NCBI RefSeq assembly: GCF_002855495.1
Contig: NZ_PKRO01000003.1
Span: 123,428-187,427 of the forward strand
Source of the DNA: Porphyrobacter sp. TH134
GTDB lineage: Bacteria > Pseudomonadota > Alphaproteobacteria > Sphingomonadales > Sphingomonadaceae
Length of the DNA stretch: 64,000 nt
Direction: 5' to 3'
Shown here: piece by piece, positions 25,186 to 33,199 of the stretch
How positions within the stretch are numbered: the stretch's first letter is position 1
Layout: the number at the start of each line of letters is the position of its first letter
Translations under genes and position numbers: made by a program
The notes under the pieces: model-generated
Told to the model about the DNA's origin: nothing
Databases searched by the model: none
Seen by the model: the letters and a program-made list of their open reading frames with translations, nothing else

Positions 25186-27390
25186 ATGATCTGGGTCAAG
25201 CGCGGCGCGATTGCGCTGATGGGTGTGCTGTTGCTGGCGGCGGTGGTGCTGGCAACGTGGGAACCCTTTGCTGCCAGCGCCGCTGCCCCGCCCCCTTCGC
25301 GCATCTACACCGCCGAGATTATCCGCGATGAATTCGGCGTCCCTCACATTACCGGCAAGACCGATGCCGACACCGCTTACGGGGTCGCCATGGCCCATGC
25401 CGAGGATGATTTCTTCACCCTGCAAGATGTCGTCGCCATGGCGCGCGGACGGTACGGCGCGATTGCGGGCGAGGAAGGCGCGAAGATCGATTATGCCTAC
25501 CACCTGATCGACGCGCGCGGCACGGCGGAGCGTGAATATCCGAAGCTTCCCGCCGATACCCGCGCACTGTTTGAAGCCTATGCCGCAGGGCTCAACCAAT
25601 ATGCCGAAGCGCATCCGGGCGAGGTGAAGCTGGCCAATCTGTTCCCGGTGAACGGCATGGATGTCGCCGCAGGCTTTGCGCTGCGCCAGCCGTTCTTCTT
25701 CGGGCTTGACGCCGTCATCGGCCCGCTGGTGGCGGGAGAACCGCTGCGCCGCGAGCATGGCCCCGATATTCCCGGCTTCCCGCGTCCACCGCTGCCGGGT
25801 GCCGAGCCGGCCGCCCAAGCCCCGCCCCAGCAGGCCCGCACGCTGGTGCTGCCGCTGGGCGAGGATGCCGACCACTTGGGATCCAACGCCTTCGCCGTCG
25901 CGCCGAAGAAAGGCGGCGGGGTCACCTCGCTCATCTCGAACTCGCATCAGCCGCTGCGTGGCGGGGTGGCGTGGTACGAACTCGTGGTGGAAAGCGGCGA
26001 AGGCTGGCACTTTGCGGGCGCGAACTTCCCCGGATCGCCCTTCCCCTTCTTGGGGCACAACGAACATCTGGGCTGGACCAACACGGTCAACACCCCCGAC
26101 ATGATCGACGTCTACCAGCTGGAGCTCGACGACACCGGCACCCGTTACAAGCTGGACGGGCAATGGCGCGATCTGGAGAGCAAGTGGGTGACCCTGCCGG
26201 TCAAGATCGGCCCAGTGGTGCTGCCGATCCGCAAGGAAGTGCTGCGTTCCGCCCATGGCCCGGTGATCCGCAACGCCAAGGGCGCCTTCGCCATCCGCTA
26301 TGGCGGGATCGGGCAATTGGGCCAGCTCGATGCCTATTACCGCATCAACAAGGCGACCAATTTCGCCGAGTGGGAGGCGCAATTGTCGCGCCTCGCCATC
26401 CCGTCCACCAATTTCATCTATGCCGATGATGCGGGCACCATCGCCTATGTCTACAACGCCGCGATTCCCCGCCGGCCCGAGGGGGTGAAGGCCGACTGGC
26501 GCAGCATCCTGCCCGGCAACCGCAGCGACCTCATCTGGCAGGGCGCGGTCGATTATGCCGCCCTCCCCCGGATCGTGAACCCGGCGAGCGGATGGCTGTA
26601 TAATTCCAACAATACGCCCTTCACTGCGGCAGGCAGCGGGAGCGATCTTGACCCGCAAGCCTTTGCGCCCGTCATGGGGATCGAGCTCAAGCAGACCAAC
26701 CGGTCGTGGCGCGCCTACAAGCTGCTCAGCGAGGCGAGCATCCTTGACCGCGCGGCGCTGGAACGGATCAAATATGATACCGGCTACGAACGCCAGGGCT
26801 ATGTCGCGCGGTTGTTTAGTGCGCTGGAAGGGTTGAAGGCTGACGGCCAACTCGCCGAGGCCCGCGATCTGCTGCTGAGCTGGGATTTCACCGCCGACGG
26901 CAAAGGCCGCGCCGATGCCATCGCCCTACTGATGATCCGCGATTTCATGGCCGCCGATTACAACCAGAAACCCTTCCCCGACGTCGCGGAAAAGCTGCAA
27001 GCCGCCGCCGATCACCTCACCACCCATTTCGGCAGACTCGATCCGCCAATGGGCGATCTGCTGCGCTTGCGCCAAGGCGAACTTGATCTGCCGCTCGATG
27101 GCGGATCGGACACGCTGCGCGCGTCCACAACCTGGGATGTGGCAGAAGACGGGCGGCTCAGCCTCAAGCATGGCGACAGCTTCATCATGTGGATCGAATG
27201 GGCACCCGGCGCGCGGGTTACCTCGCGTTCGATCCAGCCGTTTGGTGCAGCGACCACCCGGCCTGCCAGCCCGCATTACACCGACCAGATGCAGCTGTTT
27301 GTCGATCACAAGCTGAAGCCGGTGCATTTCTGGCGCGATGATCTGCTGGCGACAGCCAGCAAAGCCCGTATTGTCACCACAGCGCGCTGA
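25186..27390 (+). CDS. Penicillin-acylase-family Ntn hydrolase (possible acyl-homoserine lactone acylase)
   Basis: A 734-residue precursor with an N-terminal export signal or anchor (KRGAIALMGVLLLAAVVLATW). The alpha chain (IIRDEFGVPHITGKTDADTAYGVAMAHAEDDFF) is typical of penicillin amidase/AHL acylase. A Pro-rich spacer leads to the autocleavage site HLGSNAFAV, where Ser233 becomes the N-terminal nucleophile of the beta chain. The beta chain has the family SNSHQPLRGG, GHNEHLGWTNTVNTPDMIDVY and STNFIYADDAGTIAYVYNAAIPRR blocks. It cleaves amide bonds in the periplasm; AHL, penicillin or other N-acyl substrates cannot be separated by sequence. The start at 25186 has GGGAGAGAAA upstream; the frame is open further upstream without an RBS. 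It reads in the same direction as the M16 peptidase gene. Confidence 0.9.
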   Translation: MIWVKRGAIALMGVLLLAAVVLATWEPFAASAAAPPPSRIYTAEIIRDEFGVPHITGKTDADTAYGVAMAHAEDDFFTLQDVVAMARGRYGAIAGEEGAKIDYAYHLIDARGTAEREYPKLPADTRALFEAYAAGLNQYAEAHPGEVKLANLFPVNGMDVAAGFALRQPFFFGLDAVIGPLVAGEPLRREHGPDIPGFPRPPLPGAEPAAQAPPQQARTLVLPLGEDADHLGSNAFAVAPKKGGGVTSLISNSHQPLRGGVAWYELVVESGEGWHFAGANFPGSPFPFLGHNEHLGWTNTVNTPDMIDVYQLELDDTGTRYKLDGQWRDLESKWVTLPVKIGPVVLPIRKEVLRSAHGPVIRNAKGAFAIRYGGIGQLGQLDAYYRINKATNFAEWEAQLSRLAIPSTNFIYADDAGTIAYVYNAAIPRRPEGVKADWRSILPGNRSDLIWQGAVDYAALPRIVNPASGWLYNSNNTPFTAAGSGSDLDPQAFAPVMGIELKQTNRSWRAYKLLSEASILDRAALERIKYDTGYERQGYVARLFSALEGLKADGQLAEARDLLLSWDFTADGKGRADAIALLMIRDFMAADYNQKPFPDVAEKLQAAADHLTTHFGRLDPPMGDLLRLRQGELDLPLDGGSDTLRASTTWDVAEDGRLSLKHGDSFIMWIEWAPGARVTSRSIQPFGAATTRPASPHYTDQMQLFVDHKLKPVHFWRDDLLATASKARIVTTAR

Positions 27391-27437
27391 CCGATGCTTG
27401 CCATTCACCTCATTTTTGCCACCGGAGCCTTCGTCCC

Positions 27438-30290
27438 ATGACCTATAAGTTTGCCGCCGCCAGCCTCTCGGCGCTTGCCCTTGCGCTGGCCGCGCCGTTC
27501 AGTCCCGCGCTCGCGCAAGCCACGCCCGCTGCCAGTGCCGTTCCGCAGGCGACCGCCGATCTGCCGACGCTCGTCAGTCAGGTGACGATCCCCTATCAGG
27601 AATTCGAGCTGGCCAATGGCCTCAAGGTGCTGGTCCACGAAGACCGCAAGGCCCCCGTCGTCAATGTGACGGTGTGGTACAATGTCGGATCGAAGGACGA
27701 GCCCAAGGGCAAGACCGGCTTTGCCCACCTGTTTGAACACCTGATGTTCAACGGATCGGAAAACGCGCCGGCGGATTATTTCCAGTACCTCGCGGAAATG
27801 GGCGCGACCGATTACAACGGGACAACGTGGTTCGACCGCACCAACTATTTCCAGACCGTCCCCCGCCCCGCGCTCGAACGCGCGCTGTGGCTGGAAAGCG
27901 ACCGCATGGGCTATCTGCTCGGCGCGGTGACGCAGAGCAAGCTCGATAACCAGCGCGGCGTGGTGCAGAACGAAAAGCGCGAAGGCGATAACGAGCCGGG
28001 CGGGCTGGTGTTCGAACAGGTGCTCAAAACCCTGTTCCCCGAAGGTCACCCCTATCGTCACGACGCGATCGGTTCGATGGCCGATCTGGATTCGGCTGCG
28101 ATGGACGATGTGAAAGCGTGGTTCCGCGACAAGTATGGCCCCAACAACGCCACACTGGTGATCGCAGGTGACATTTCGGCTGCCGAAGCACGCCCGCTGG
28201 TCGAAAAGTATTTCGGCACCATCGCGCGCGGTCCGGTGAACGATCCGGCGCAGGCAGCCGTGCCGACGCTGGCCGAGCCGGTGCGCAAGACCTTCAAGGA
28301 TCAGGTCGCCGCCACCAATGTCACGCGGTATTGGGCGGTCGAAGGACTGACCGGCAAGGATCGCATCGCGCTTGATGTCGGGGCCTCGATCCTCGGCGGG
28401 CTCGCGTCGAGCCGGCTCGACAATGTGCTGGTGCGCGATGAGCAGCTGGCCGTCAGCGTATCGGCCAGCAACTCCGCCTTCCACCGCGTCGGCTTCCTCA
28501 GTGTCGAGGCGACGGCCAAGGACGGCGTCGATCTCGCCGCGCTCGAAGCGCGGATGGATGCGGTGGTGAACCAGCTGATTACCGAAGGCCCGACCGAAGA
28601 CGAAGTGCGCCGCGCGGTCACCAGCAATCTGGCGCGCACGATCCGCGGGCTGGAACAGGTCGGCGGCTTCAGCGGCAAGGCGCAGACCCTTGCGGAAGGC
28701 GAAGTGCTGGCGGGCGATCCGGCCTTCTACGCGCGCGAATTTGAAACCCTCGCCAAGCTGACCCCGGCTGACGTCAAGGCGGCGCTGGGCCGCTGGATGA
28801 CACGCCCCGCGATGACCGTGGTGCTCGAACCGGGTGAGCGCGACGCCGCCTACGAAGAAGCCGCCTCGGTTGCGGCTGACGGCGCCAATGCGTCCGAACG
28901 CGACCGGGCGAGCGAGACGATCACGGTATCCTCCGTGCGCCCCGCGCCGCCGATCGACACCATTGCCAGCCTCGATTTCCCGGATGTGGAACGCGCGGCT
29001 TTGGCCAACGGAATGAAGGTCACCTACGCCCGCCGCACCGCTGTGCCCGCGACCTATGTTGCCATGAGCTTTGATGCAGGCAGCGCGGCCGATCCGACTG
29101 CCAAGCGCGGGCTGGAAGGCCTGACCATGGGCCTGTTCGATGAAGGCACCAAAAACCTCACTGCGCAGGCGATTGCCGAGGCGGGCGAGCGGCTGGGTGC
29201 AACCGTCTCGGTCGGCGGGGGCGATGATCGGTCGACCTTCACACTGTCGGCGCTGACGGCCAATCTGGCCCCGTCGCTTGACCTGATGCGCCAGATCATG
29301 CGCGAGCCAGCCTTCAACCCGGCTGATCTTGAGCGGGTGCGCGGCCAGACCATCAACGGCATTCGCCAGACGATGAAATCGCCGCAGGGCATCGCCCAGC
29401 GCACGCTGACGCCCGAACTGTTCGGCGCAGGCTCGCCCTATGGCGGGGTCAGCACGGTCGAAAGCGTCAGCGCCATTACCCGCGATGATCTGCTGGCCTT
29501 CAAGGACAGCTGGATCCGGCCCGACAATGGCGAGGTCTTCGTCATCTCCGACCGGCCGCTGGCCGAGATCCTGCCCGAATTGAACGCCGCGTTCGGCGAC
29601 TGGCAGGCCCCCGCCGCACCCAAGGGCACCAAGCAGTTTGCGGCCAGCACGAATGCGCAAGGCAATCGCATCATTCTGGTCAACCGCCCCAATTCCCCGC
29701 AAAGCTTCATCTATGGCGGCCAGGTCACCGCGCTGGATGCCGGCGATCCGGCGTTTGTCGCCTTCAACAGCGCGAACAATTCGCTGGGCGGCACCTTCCT
29801 CTCCCGGCTCAACATGAACCTGCGTGAGACCAAGGGCTGGAGCTACGGCGTCAGTGGGCGCACGCAGGCGCGCGAGAATGCGGTGATCTACGCGATCTCG
29901 GGCGGGGTGCAGGCGGATCGCACCGGGGATTCGCTGGCCGAAATGCTGCGCGAAACGAAGGAGTTCCTGACCGAAAAGGGCGTCACCGCCGAAGAGCTGC
30001 AACGCAACATTGCATCGGAAGTCGGCGCGCTGCCGGGCCGGTTTGAAACCTCGCCCGCGGTGCTCGGCGCGATGCAGGGCAATGCGATGTTCGGCCGCCC
30101 GGATGATTATCAGGAAAAGCTCGCCGGCATCTACACCTCGCAAACCGCCGAAAGCCTCGATGCCGCCGCCCGCGCCGCCATCGATACCGACAAGTTCGTG
30201 TGGGTCGTGGTCGGCGATGCCAGCAAGGTCCGCGCCCAGCTCGAACCGCTTGGCCTGCCGATCGAACAGCGCGAGATGGAAGGGGAATAG
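27438..30290 (+). CDS. M16 family zinc metallopeptidase (two-domain, exported)
   Basis: A 950-residue protein with a signal peptide ending SPALAQ. The inverted zinc motif HLFEH is at residues 97-101 with the third zinc ligand in the QNEKRE segment (Glu179). A second, catalytically inactive M16 half begins near residue 510 (FPDVERAALANGMKVTYARRTAVPATYVAMSFDAG) and lacks HxxEH. The usual C-terminal R/Y substrate-binding region (GGTFLSRLNMNLRETKGWSYGVSG) is present. The architecture fits PqqL/pitrilysin-like periplasmic peptidases of about 950 residues. It starts 47 bp after the acylase gene and is likely co-transcribed with it. It would degrade oligopeptides in the periplasm. Confidence 0.93.
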   Translation: MTYKFAAASLSALALALAAPFSPALAQATPAASAVPQATADLPTLVSQVTIPYQEFELANGLKVLVHEDRKAPVVNVTVWYNVGSKDEPKGKTGFAHLFEHLMFNGSENAPADYFQYLAEMGATDYNGTTWFDRTNYFQTVPRPALERALWLESDRMGYLLGAVTQSKLDNQRGVVQNEKREGDNEPGGLVFEQVLKTLFPEGHPYRHDAIGSMADLDSAAMDDVKAWFRDKYGPNNATLVIAGDISAAEARPLVEKYFGTIARGPVNDPAQAAVPTLAEPVRKTFKDQVAATNVTRYWAVEGLTGKDRIALDVGASILGGLASSRLDNVLVRDEQLAVSVSASNSAFHRVGFLSVEATAKDGVDLAALEARMDAVVNQLITEGPTEDEVRRAVTSNLARTIRGLEQVGGFSGKAQTLAEGEVLAGDPAFYAREFETLAKLTPADVKAALGRWMTRPAMTVVLEPGERDAAYEEAASVAADGANASERDRASETITVSSVRPAPPIDTIASLDFPDVERAALANGMKVTYARRTAVPATYVAMSFDAGSAADPTAKRGLEGLTMGLFDEGTKNLTAQAIAEAGERLGATVSVGGGDDRSTFTLSALTANLAPSLDLMRQIMREPAFNPADLERVRGQTINGIRQTMKSPQGIAQRTLTPELFGAGSPYGGVSTVESVSAITRDDLLAFKDSWIRPDNGEVFVISDRPLAEILPELNAAFGDWQAPAAPKGTKQFAASTNAQGNRIILVNRPNSPQSFIYGGQVTALDAGDPAFVAFNSANNSLGGTFLSRLNMNLRETKGWSYGVSGRTQARENAVIYAISGGVQADRTGDSLAEMLRETKEFLTEKGVTAEELQRNIASEVGALPGRFETSPAVLGAMQGNAMFGRPDDYQEKLAGIYTSQTAESLDAAARAAIDTDKFVWVVVGDASKVRAQLEPLGLPIEQREMEGE

Positions 30291-30411
30291 GCGCCCCAAG
30301 CGCAGCGCGCCTCGACCGGAATCGGGTTGAAGCGCGCTGACATGAGTGTAAGTAACGCAATCTGAAGTGCCGGGTCGCCAAGGTCCGCACGCTCACCGCA
30401 GGAGTTTGAAT

Positions 30412-30711
30412 ATGTCTGTTGCAGGAACCTACAAGACGATCGTGAAGAGCCCGATGGGCGACCAGACCGGCACCCTCACCGTCGTCCCCGATGGCGATAC
30501 CTTCTCGGGCTCGCTGGTCGGCAGCCTCGGTTCGATGGACATTGCGGGTGGCACTGTCAGCGGCAACACCATTTCGTGGAAGATGAACATGGTCGTGCCG
30601 ATGCCGATGACGCTCGATTGCGAAGCGACCATCGATGGCGACACGCTGACCGGTTCGGTCAACGCAGGCGCCTTCGGTGCGATGCCGCTGTCGGGCACCC
30701 GCGAAGCCTGA
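30412..30711 (+). CDS. Small beta-rich protein of unknown function (99 aa)
   Basis: A 99-residue product without signal peptide: two similar halves of beta-strand/turn sequence, GTYKTIVKSPMGDQTGTLTV-type followed by MDIAGGTVSGNTISWKMNMV and LDCEATIDGDTLTGSVNAG. The repeated 'G(D/N)T(L/I/F)(T/S)G(S/T)' turns suggest a small closed barrel. I have seen the 'GTW..T..SPMG....TL.....G..L.G' pattern as a stand-alone domain in sphingomonads but know no function. RBS AGGAG lies eight bases upstream of the ATG. It is followed at once by a strong terminator, so it is monocistronic or the end of the acylase-M16 unit. Confidence 0.75.
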   Translation: MSVAGTYKTIVKSPMGDQTGTLTVVPDGDTFSGSLVGSLGSMDIAGGTVSGNTISWKMNMVVPMPMTLDCEATIDGDTLTGSVNAGAFGAMPLSGTREA

Positions 30712-30727
30712 TCGCTTCATCCGCCAT

Positions 30728-30767
30728 AAAAAGGCCGCCGGAGCTTGCGCTTCGGCGGCCTTTTTTG
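30728..30767 (+). terminator. Rho-independent terminator, probably bidirectional
   Basis: AAAAAGGCCGCCG and CGGCGGCCTTTTTT arms surround a GAGCTTGCGCTT loop. The long stem with As on one side and Ts on the other would act in either direction. It lies about 15 bp after the 99-aa gene. Confidence 0.9.
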
Positions 30768-30845
30768 TGACCGCGCGTGGCGCGAGATTGCCTGCGTTCA
30801 GGATCGCGCGCTATTTCAGGCGAGAATACATCAGGAGCAACCGGG

Positions 30846-31280
30846 ATGAAGTTTCACGCCGCCGCCGCCGCCCTCGCCCTAGCCATCGTTCCGGGAGCCT
30901 GCATGACCGTGCCTAACACCCACCCCCTTGCCGGCACCCAATGGCAGCTGACCGCGATCGACACGTCGGGCAGCACCACCACCCTCACCCCGGCAGTGCA
31001 GCAACGCCACACGATTGCCTTTGTGGACGGCGGGGAAATGCAGCTCCAGCTCGATTGCAATCGTGGCCGATCCAACTGGACGGCGGGCCGGCCAAAGAAC
31101 GGCGCGGGCAGCATCAGCATTGCCCCTGTGGCAAGCACCCGCATGGCCTGCCCCCAGCCCAGCTTCGGCACCGAACTGGCCGGGCTGGCAGAGGCCCAGC
31201 GTTTCGCGCTCACGCTGGACGGGCGGCAGCTGGTGATTGAAGCGCCGCAGCTACGCTACACCTTCACCGCGGCCGAGTAA
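30846..31280 (+). CDS. META-domain (HslJ-like) lipoprotein
   Basis: A 144-residue lipoprotein precursor: signal KFHAAAAALALAIVPGAC with a VPGAC-type lipobox (Cys19), then a META/HslJ domain recognised by LAGTQWQLTAID, HTIAFVDGGEMQLQLDCNRGRSNW (the family's 'GCN' strand) and ASTRMACPQPSFGTELAGLAEAQRFAL...LVIEAPQLRYTF. META domains occur in heat- and stress-related outer-membrane or periplasmic proteins; the biochemical role is unknown. The start at 30846 has an AGGAGC upstream. An open frame 69 bp longer lacks the signal. It sits between two terminated units. Confidence 0.8.
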   Translation: MKFHAAAAALALAIVPGACMTVPNTHPLAGTQWQLTAIDTSGSTTTLTPAVQQRHTIAFVDGGEMQLQLDCNRGRSNWTAGRPKNGAGSISIAPVASTRMACPQPSFGTELAGLAEAQRFALTLDGRQLVIEAPQLRYTFTAAE

Positions 31281-31309
31281 GCGGCGGCGCGCTACGACCC
31301 CCGAATACT

Positions 31310-31323
31310 ACCATCGTCTAGCT
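31310..31323 (+). promoter_or_regulatory. Candidate operator of the acetate two-component system (copy 1, upstream of the transporter)
   Basis: ACCATCGTCTAGCT occurs about 95 bp upstream of the MHS transporter. The same sequence with one change is found in the acs/porin divergent region at 39188-39201. In both places TACGACC occurs just before it or overlaps it. Binding by the adjacent NarL-type regulator is inference from this sharing. Confidence 0.4.
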
Positions 31324-31418
31324 ATCGCCCCGCGCCGTTCCGCGCGAGTTTGCCCCTCTCGGCACACACGGCATCATCCAGCCGCGCGGCGACCGGGGGG
31401 ACAAGCGGGAGACGGACA

Positions 31419-33089
31419 ATGGCGACGACATATGAAGGCGCCGCGCCCAAGCATCACAAGGTTACGGGGACGGAAAAGCGCGTCATCCTGGCCTCGTCGC
31501 TGGGCACGGTGTTTGAATGGTATGATTTCTACCTCTATGGCCTGCTGGCCACGATCATTTCGGCGCAGTTCTTTTCCGGCGTAAACGAGACCACCGGCTT
31601 CATCTTCGCGCTCGCCGCCTTTGCCGCAGGCTTCGCCGTGCGGCCCTTTGGTGCGCTGGTGTTCGGGCGGCTGGGCGACATGGTGGGGCGCAAATACACC
31701 TTCCTTGTCACCATGGGCCTGATGGGCTTTGCCACCTTCACCGTGGGTCTGCTGCCCAATTACGCCAGCATCGGGGTGGCCGCCCCGATCATGCTGGTGG
31801 TGCTCCGGCTGGTGCAGGGGTTGGCGCTGGGCGGCGAATATGGGGGTGCTGCGACCTACGTTGCCGAACACGCGCCGAACAACAAGCGCGGGCTTTACAC
31901 CAGTTTTATCCAGACCACCGCAACCTTGGGGCTGTTCGCGGCCCTGCTGGTGGTGATCGGCACCCGCACCCTGATCGGTGAGGAGGCGTTCCTTGACTGG
32001 GGCTGGCGCGTGCCGTTCCTGATTTCGGCGCTGCTGCTGGGCGTGTCCTTGTGGATCCGGCTGCAATTGCAGGAAAGCCCGGTGTTCCAGAAGATGAAGG
32101 ACGAAGGCACCAATTCCAAGGCGCCGATTTCCGAGGCTTTCGGCAACTGGAACAACGGCCGCTGGGCGCTGATCGCGCTGCTGGGCGCGGTCGCGGGGCA
32201 GGCTGTGGTGTGGTACACCGGGCAGTTCTACGCGCTGTTCTTCCTTGAAAAAGTGCTGATGGTCGACGGGGCGACGACCAATATCCTGATCGCGGTTGCG
32301 CTGGCCATCGGCACGCCGTTCTTCATCTTCTTCGGCTGGCTGTCGGACAAGGTCGGGCGCAAGCCGATCATCCTTTCCGGCTGCGCTCTGGCAGCGGTGA
32401 CGTTCTTCCCCGCCTTCCACGCGCTGACCGAGGCTGCCAACCCGGCGCTCGCCAAGGCGCAGGCGACGGCCCCGGTGAGCGTGATCGTCAATGATGCGGA
32501 TTGCTCGGTCCAGTTCGACCCGGTGGGCAAGAACAAGTTCGACGCGAAAAGCTGCGATATCGCCAAGTCGTTCCTCGCCAAGAGCGGCGTCAGCTACTCC
32601 AAGGTCGAGGCCCCGGACGGAACCATCGCGCAGATCACGGTGGGCGCGAACACCTTCGTCGCGCCCGATCCCGCGCTGGTTACGGGCGATGAGCGGAAAG
32701 CCGCCATCACCGCGTATCAGGACGAATTGAAGGCAGCGCTGGCCACAGCGGGCTACCCCTCCAAAGCCGATCCGGCTGCCATCAACACGCCGGTGGTGAT
32801 CGCGATCCTCACCTATCTCGTGCTGCTGGTGACGATGGTTTACGGGCCGATTGCCGCGCTGCTGGTGGAACTGTTCCCCACCCGCATCCGCTACACCGCG
32901 ATGAGCCTGCCCTATCACATCGGCAATGGCTGGTTCGGCGGGTTCCTGCCCACCACCGCCTTTGCGATGGTGGCGGCAACGGGCAATATCTACTTCGGCC
33001 TGTGGTATCCGGTGGCGATCTGCGCGGCCACCGTGGTGATCGGGCTGTTGTTCCTGCCCGAAACCTTCCGCCGCAACATCGACGCCTAA
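31419..33089 (+). CDS. MHS-family MFS transporter (metabolite:H+ symporter)
   Basis: A 556-residue 12-helix permease. The MHS signature regions are clear: SSLGTVFEWYDFYLYG before helix 1, RPFGALVFGRLGDMVGRKYTF in loop 2-3, QGLALGGEYGGAATYVAEHAP in helix 4, and GWLSDKVGRKPII in loop 8-9. It is longer than the ~430-residue norm because of an extra ~100-residue segment between helices 9 and 10 (about 345-465) that contains two Cys and predicted beta/alpha elements. The family transports carboxylates such as 2-oxoglutarate, shikimate and propionate. Location next to an acetate-type sensor kinase and a shared upstream motif with acs suggest a short carboxylic acid, which is inference. A terminator follows. 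Confidence 0.9.
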   Translation: MATTYEGAAPKHHKVTGTEKRVILASSLGTVFEWYDFYLYGLLATIISAQFFSGVNETTGFIFALAAFAAGFAVRPFGALVFGRLGDMVGRKYTFLVTMGLMGFATFTVGLLPNYASIGVAAPIMLVVLRLVQGLALGGEYGGAATYVAEHAPNNKRGLYTSFIQTTATLGLFAALLVVIGTRTLIGEEAFLDWGWRVPFLISALLLGVSLWIRLQLQESPVFQKMKDEGTNSKAPISEAFGNWNNGRWALIALLGAVAGQAVVWYTGQFYALFFLEKVLMVDGATTNILIAVALAIGTPFFIFFGWLSDKVGRKPIILSGCALAAVTFFPAFHALTEAANPALAKAQATAPVSVIVNDADCSVQFDPVGKNKFDAKSCDIAKSFLAKSGVSYSKVEAPDGTIAQITVGANTFVAPDPALVTGDERKAAITAYQDELKAALATAGYPSKADPAAINTPVVIAILTYLVLLVTMVYGPIAALLVELFPTRIRYTAMSLPYHIGNGWFGGFLPTTAFAMVAATGNIYFGLWYPVAICAATVVIGLLFLPETFRRNIDA

Positions 33090-33114
33090 ATCCGCCAGCC
33101 CAAGGGGTCGCGGG

Positions 33115-33150
33115 AGGGGCGGCGTCCACAAGGGCGCCGCCCCTTTGCTT
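33115..33150 (+). terminator. Rho-independent terminator after the MHS transporter
   Basis: A perfect 9-bp stem GGGGCGGCG (33116-33124) with CGCCGCCCC (33135-33143) and a 10-nt loop, followed by TTTGCTTT. It lies between the transporter stop and the sensor kinase start. Confidence 0.8.
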
Positions 33151-33199
33151 TATACGCTGCTTGCAGTAACTTGAACGCCGGGATCGAGGGGAGCGGGAC

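Noticed and set aside
27405..30299. A 964-codon open frame opposite the M16 peptidase gene
   Set aside because: The translation is full of Arg, His and Gly without any domain; the other strand has a signal peptide and HxxEH motif. GC-rich third positions keep the antisense frame open.
31374..33131. A 585-codon frame opposite the MHS transporter
   Set aside because: Antisense shadow; His/Gln/Arg-rich sequence without recognisable features.
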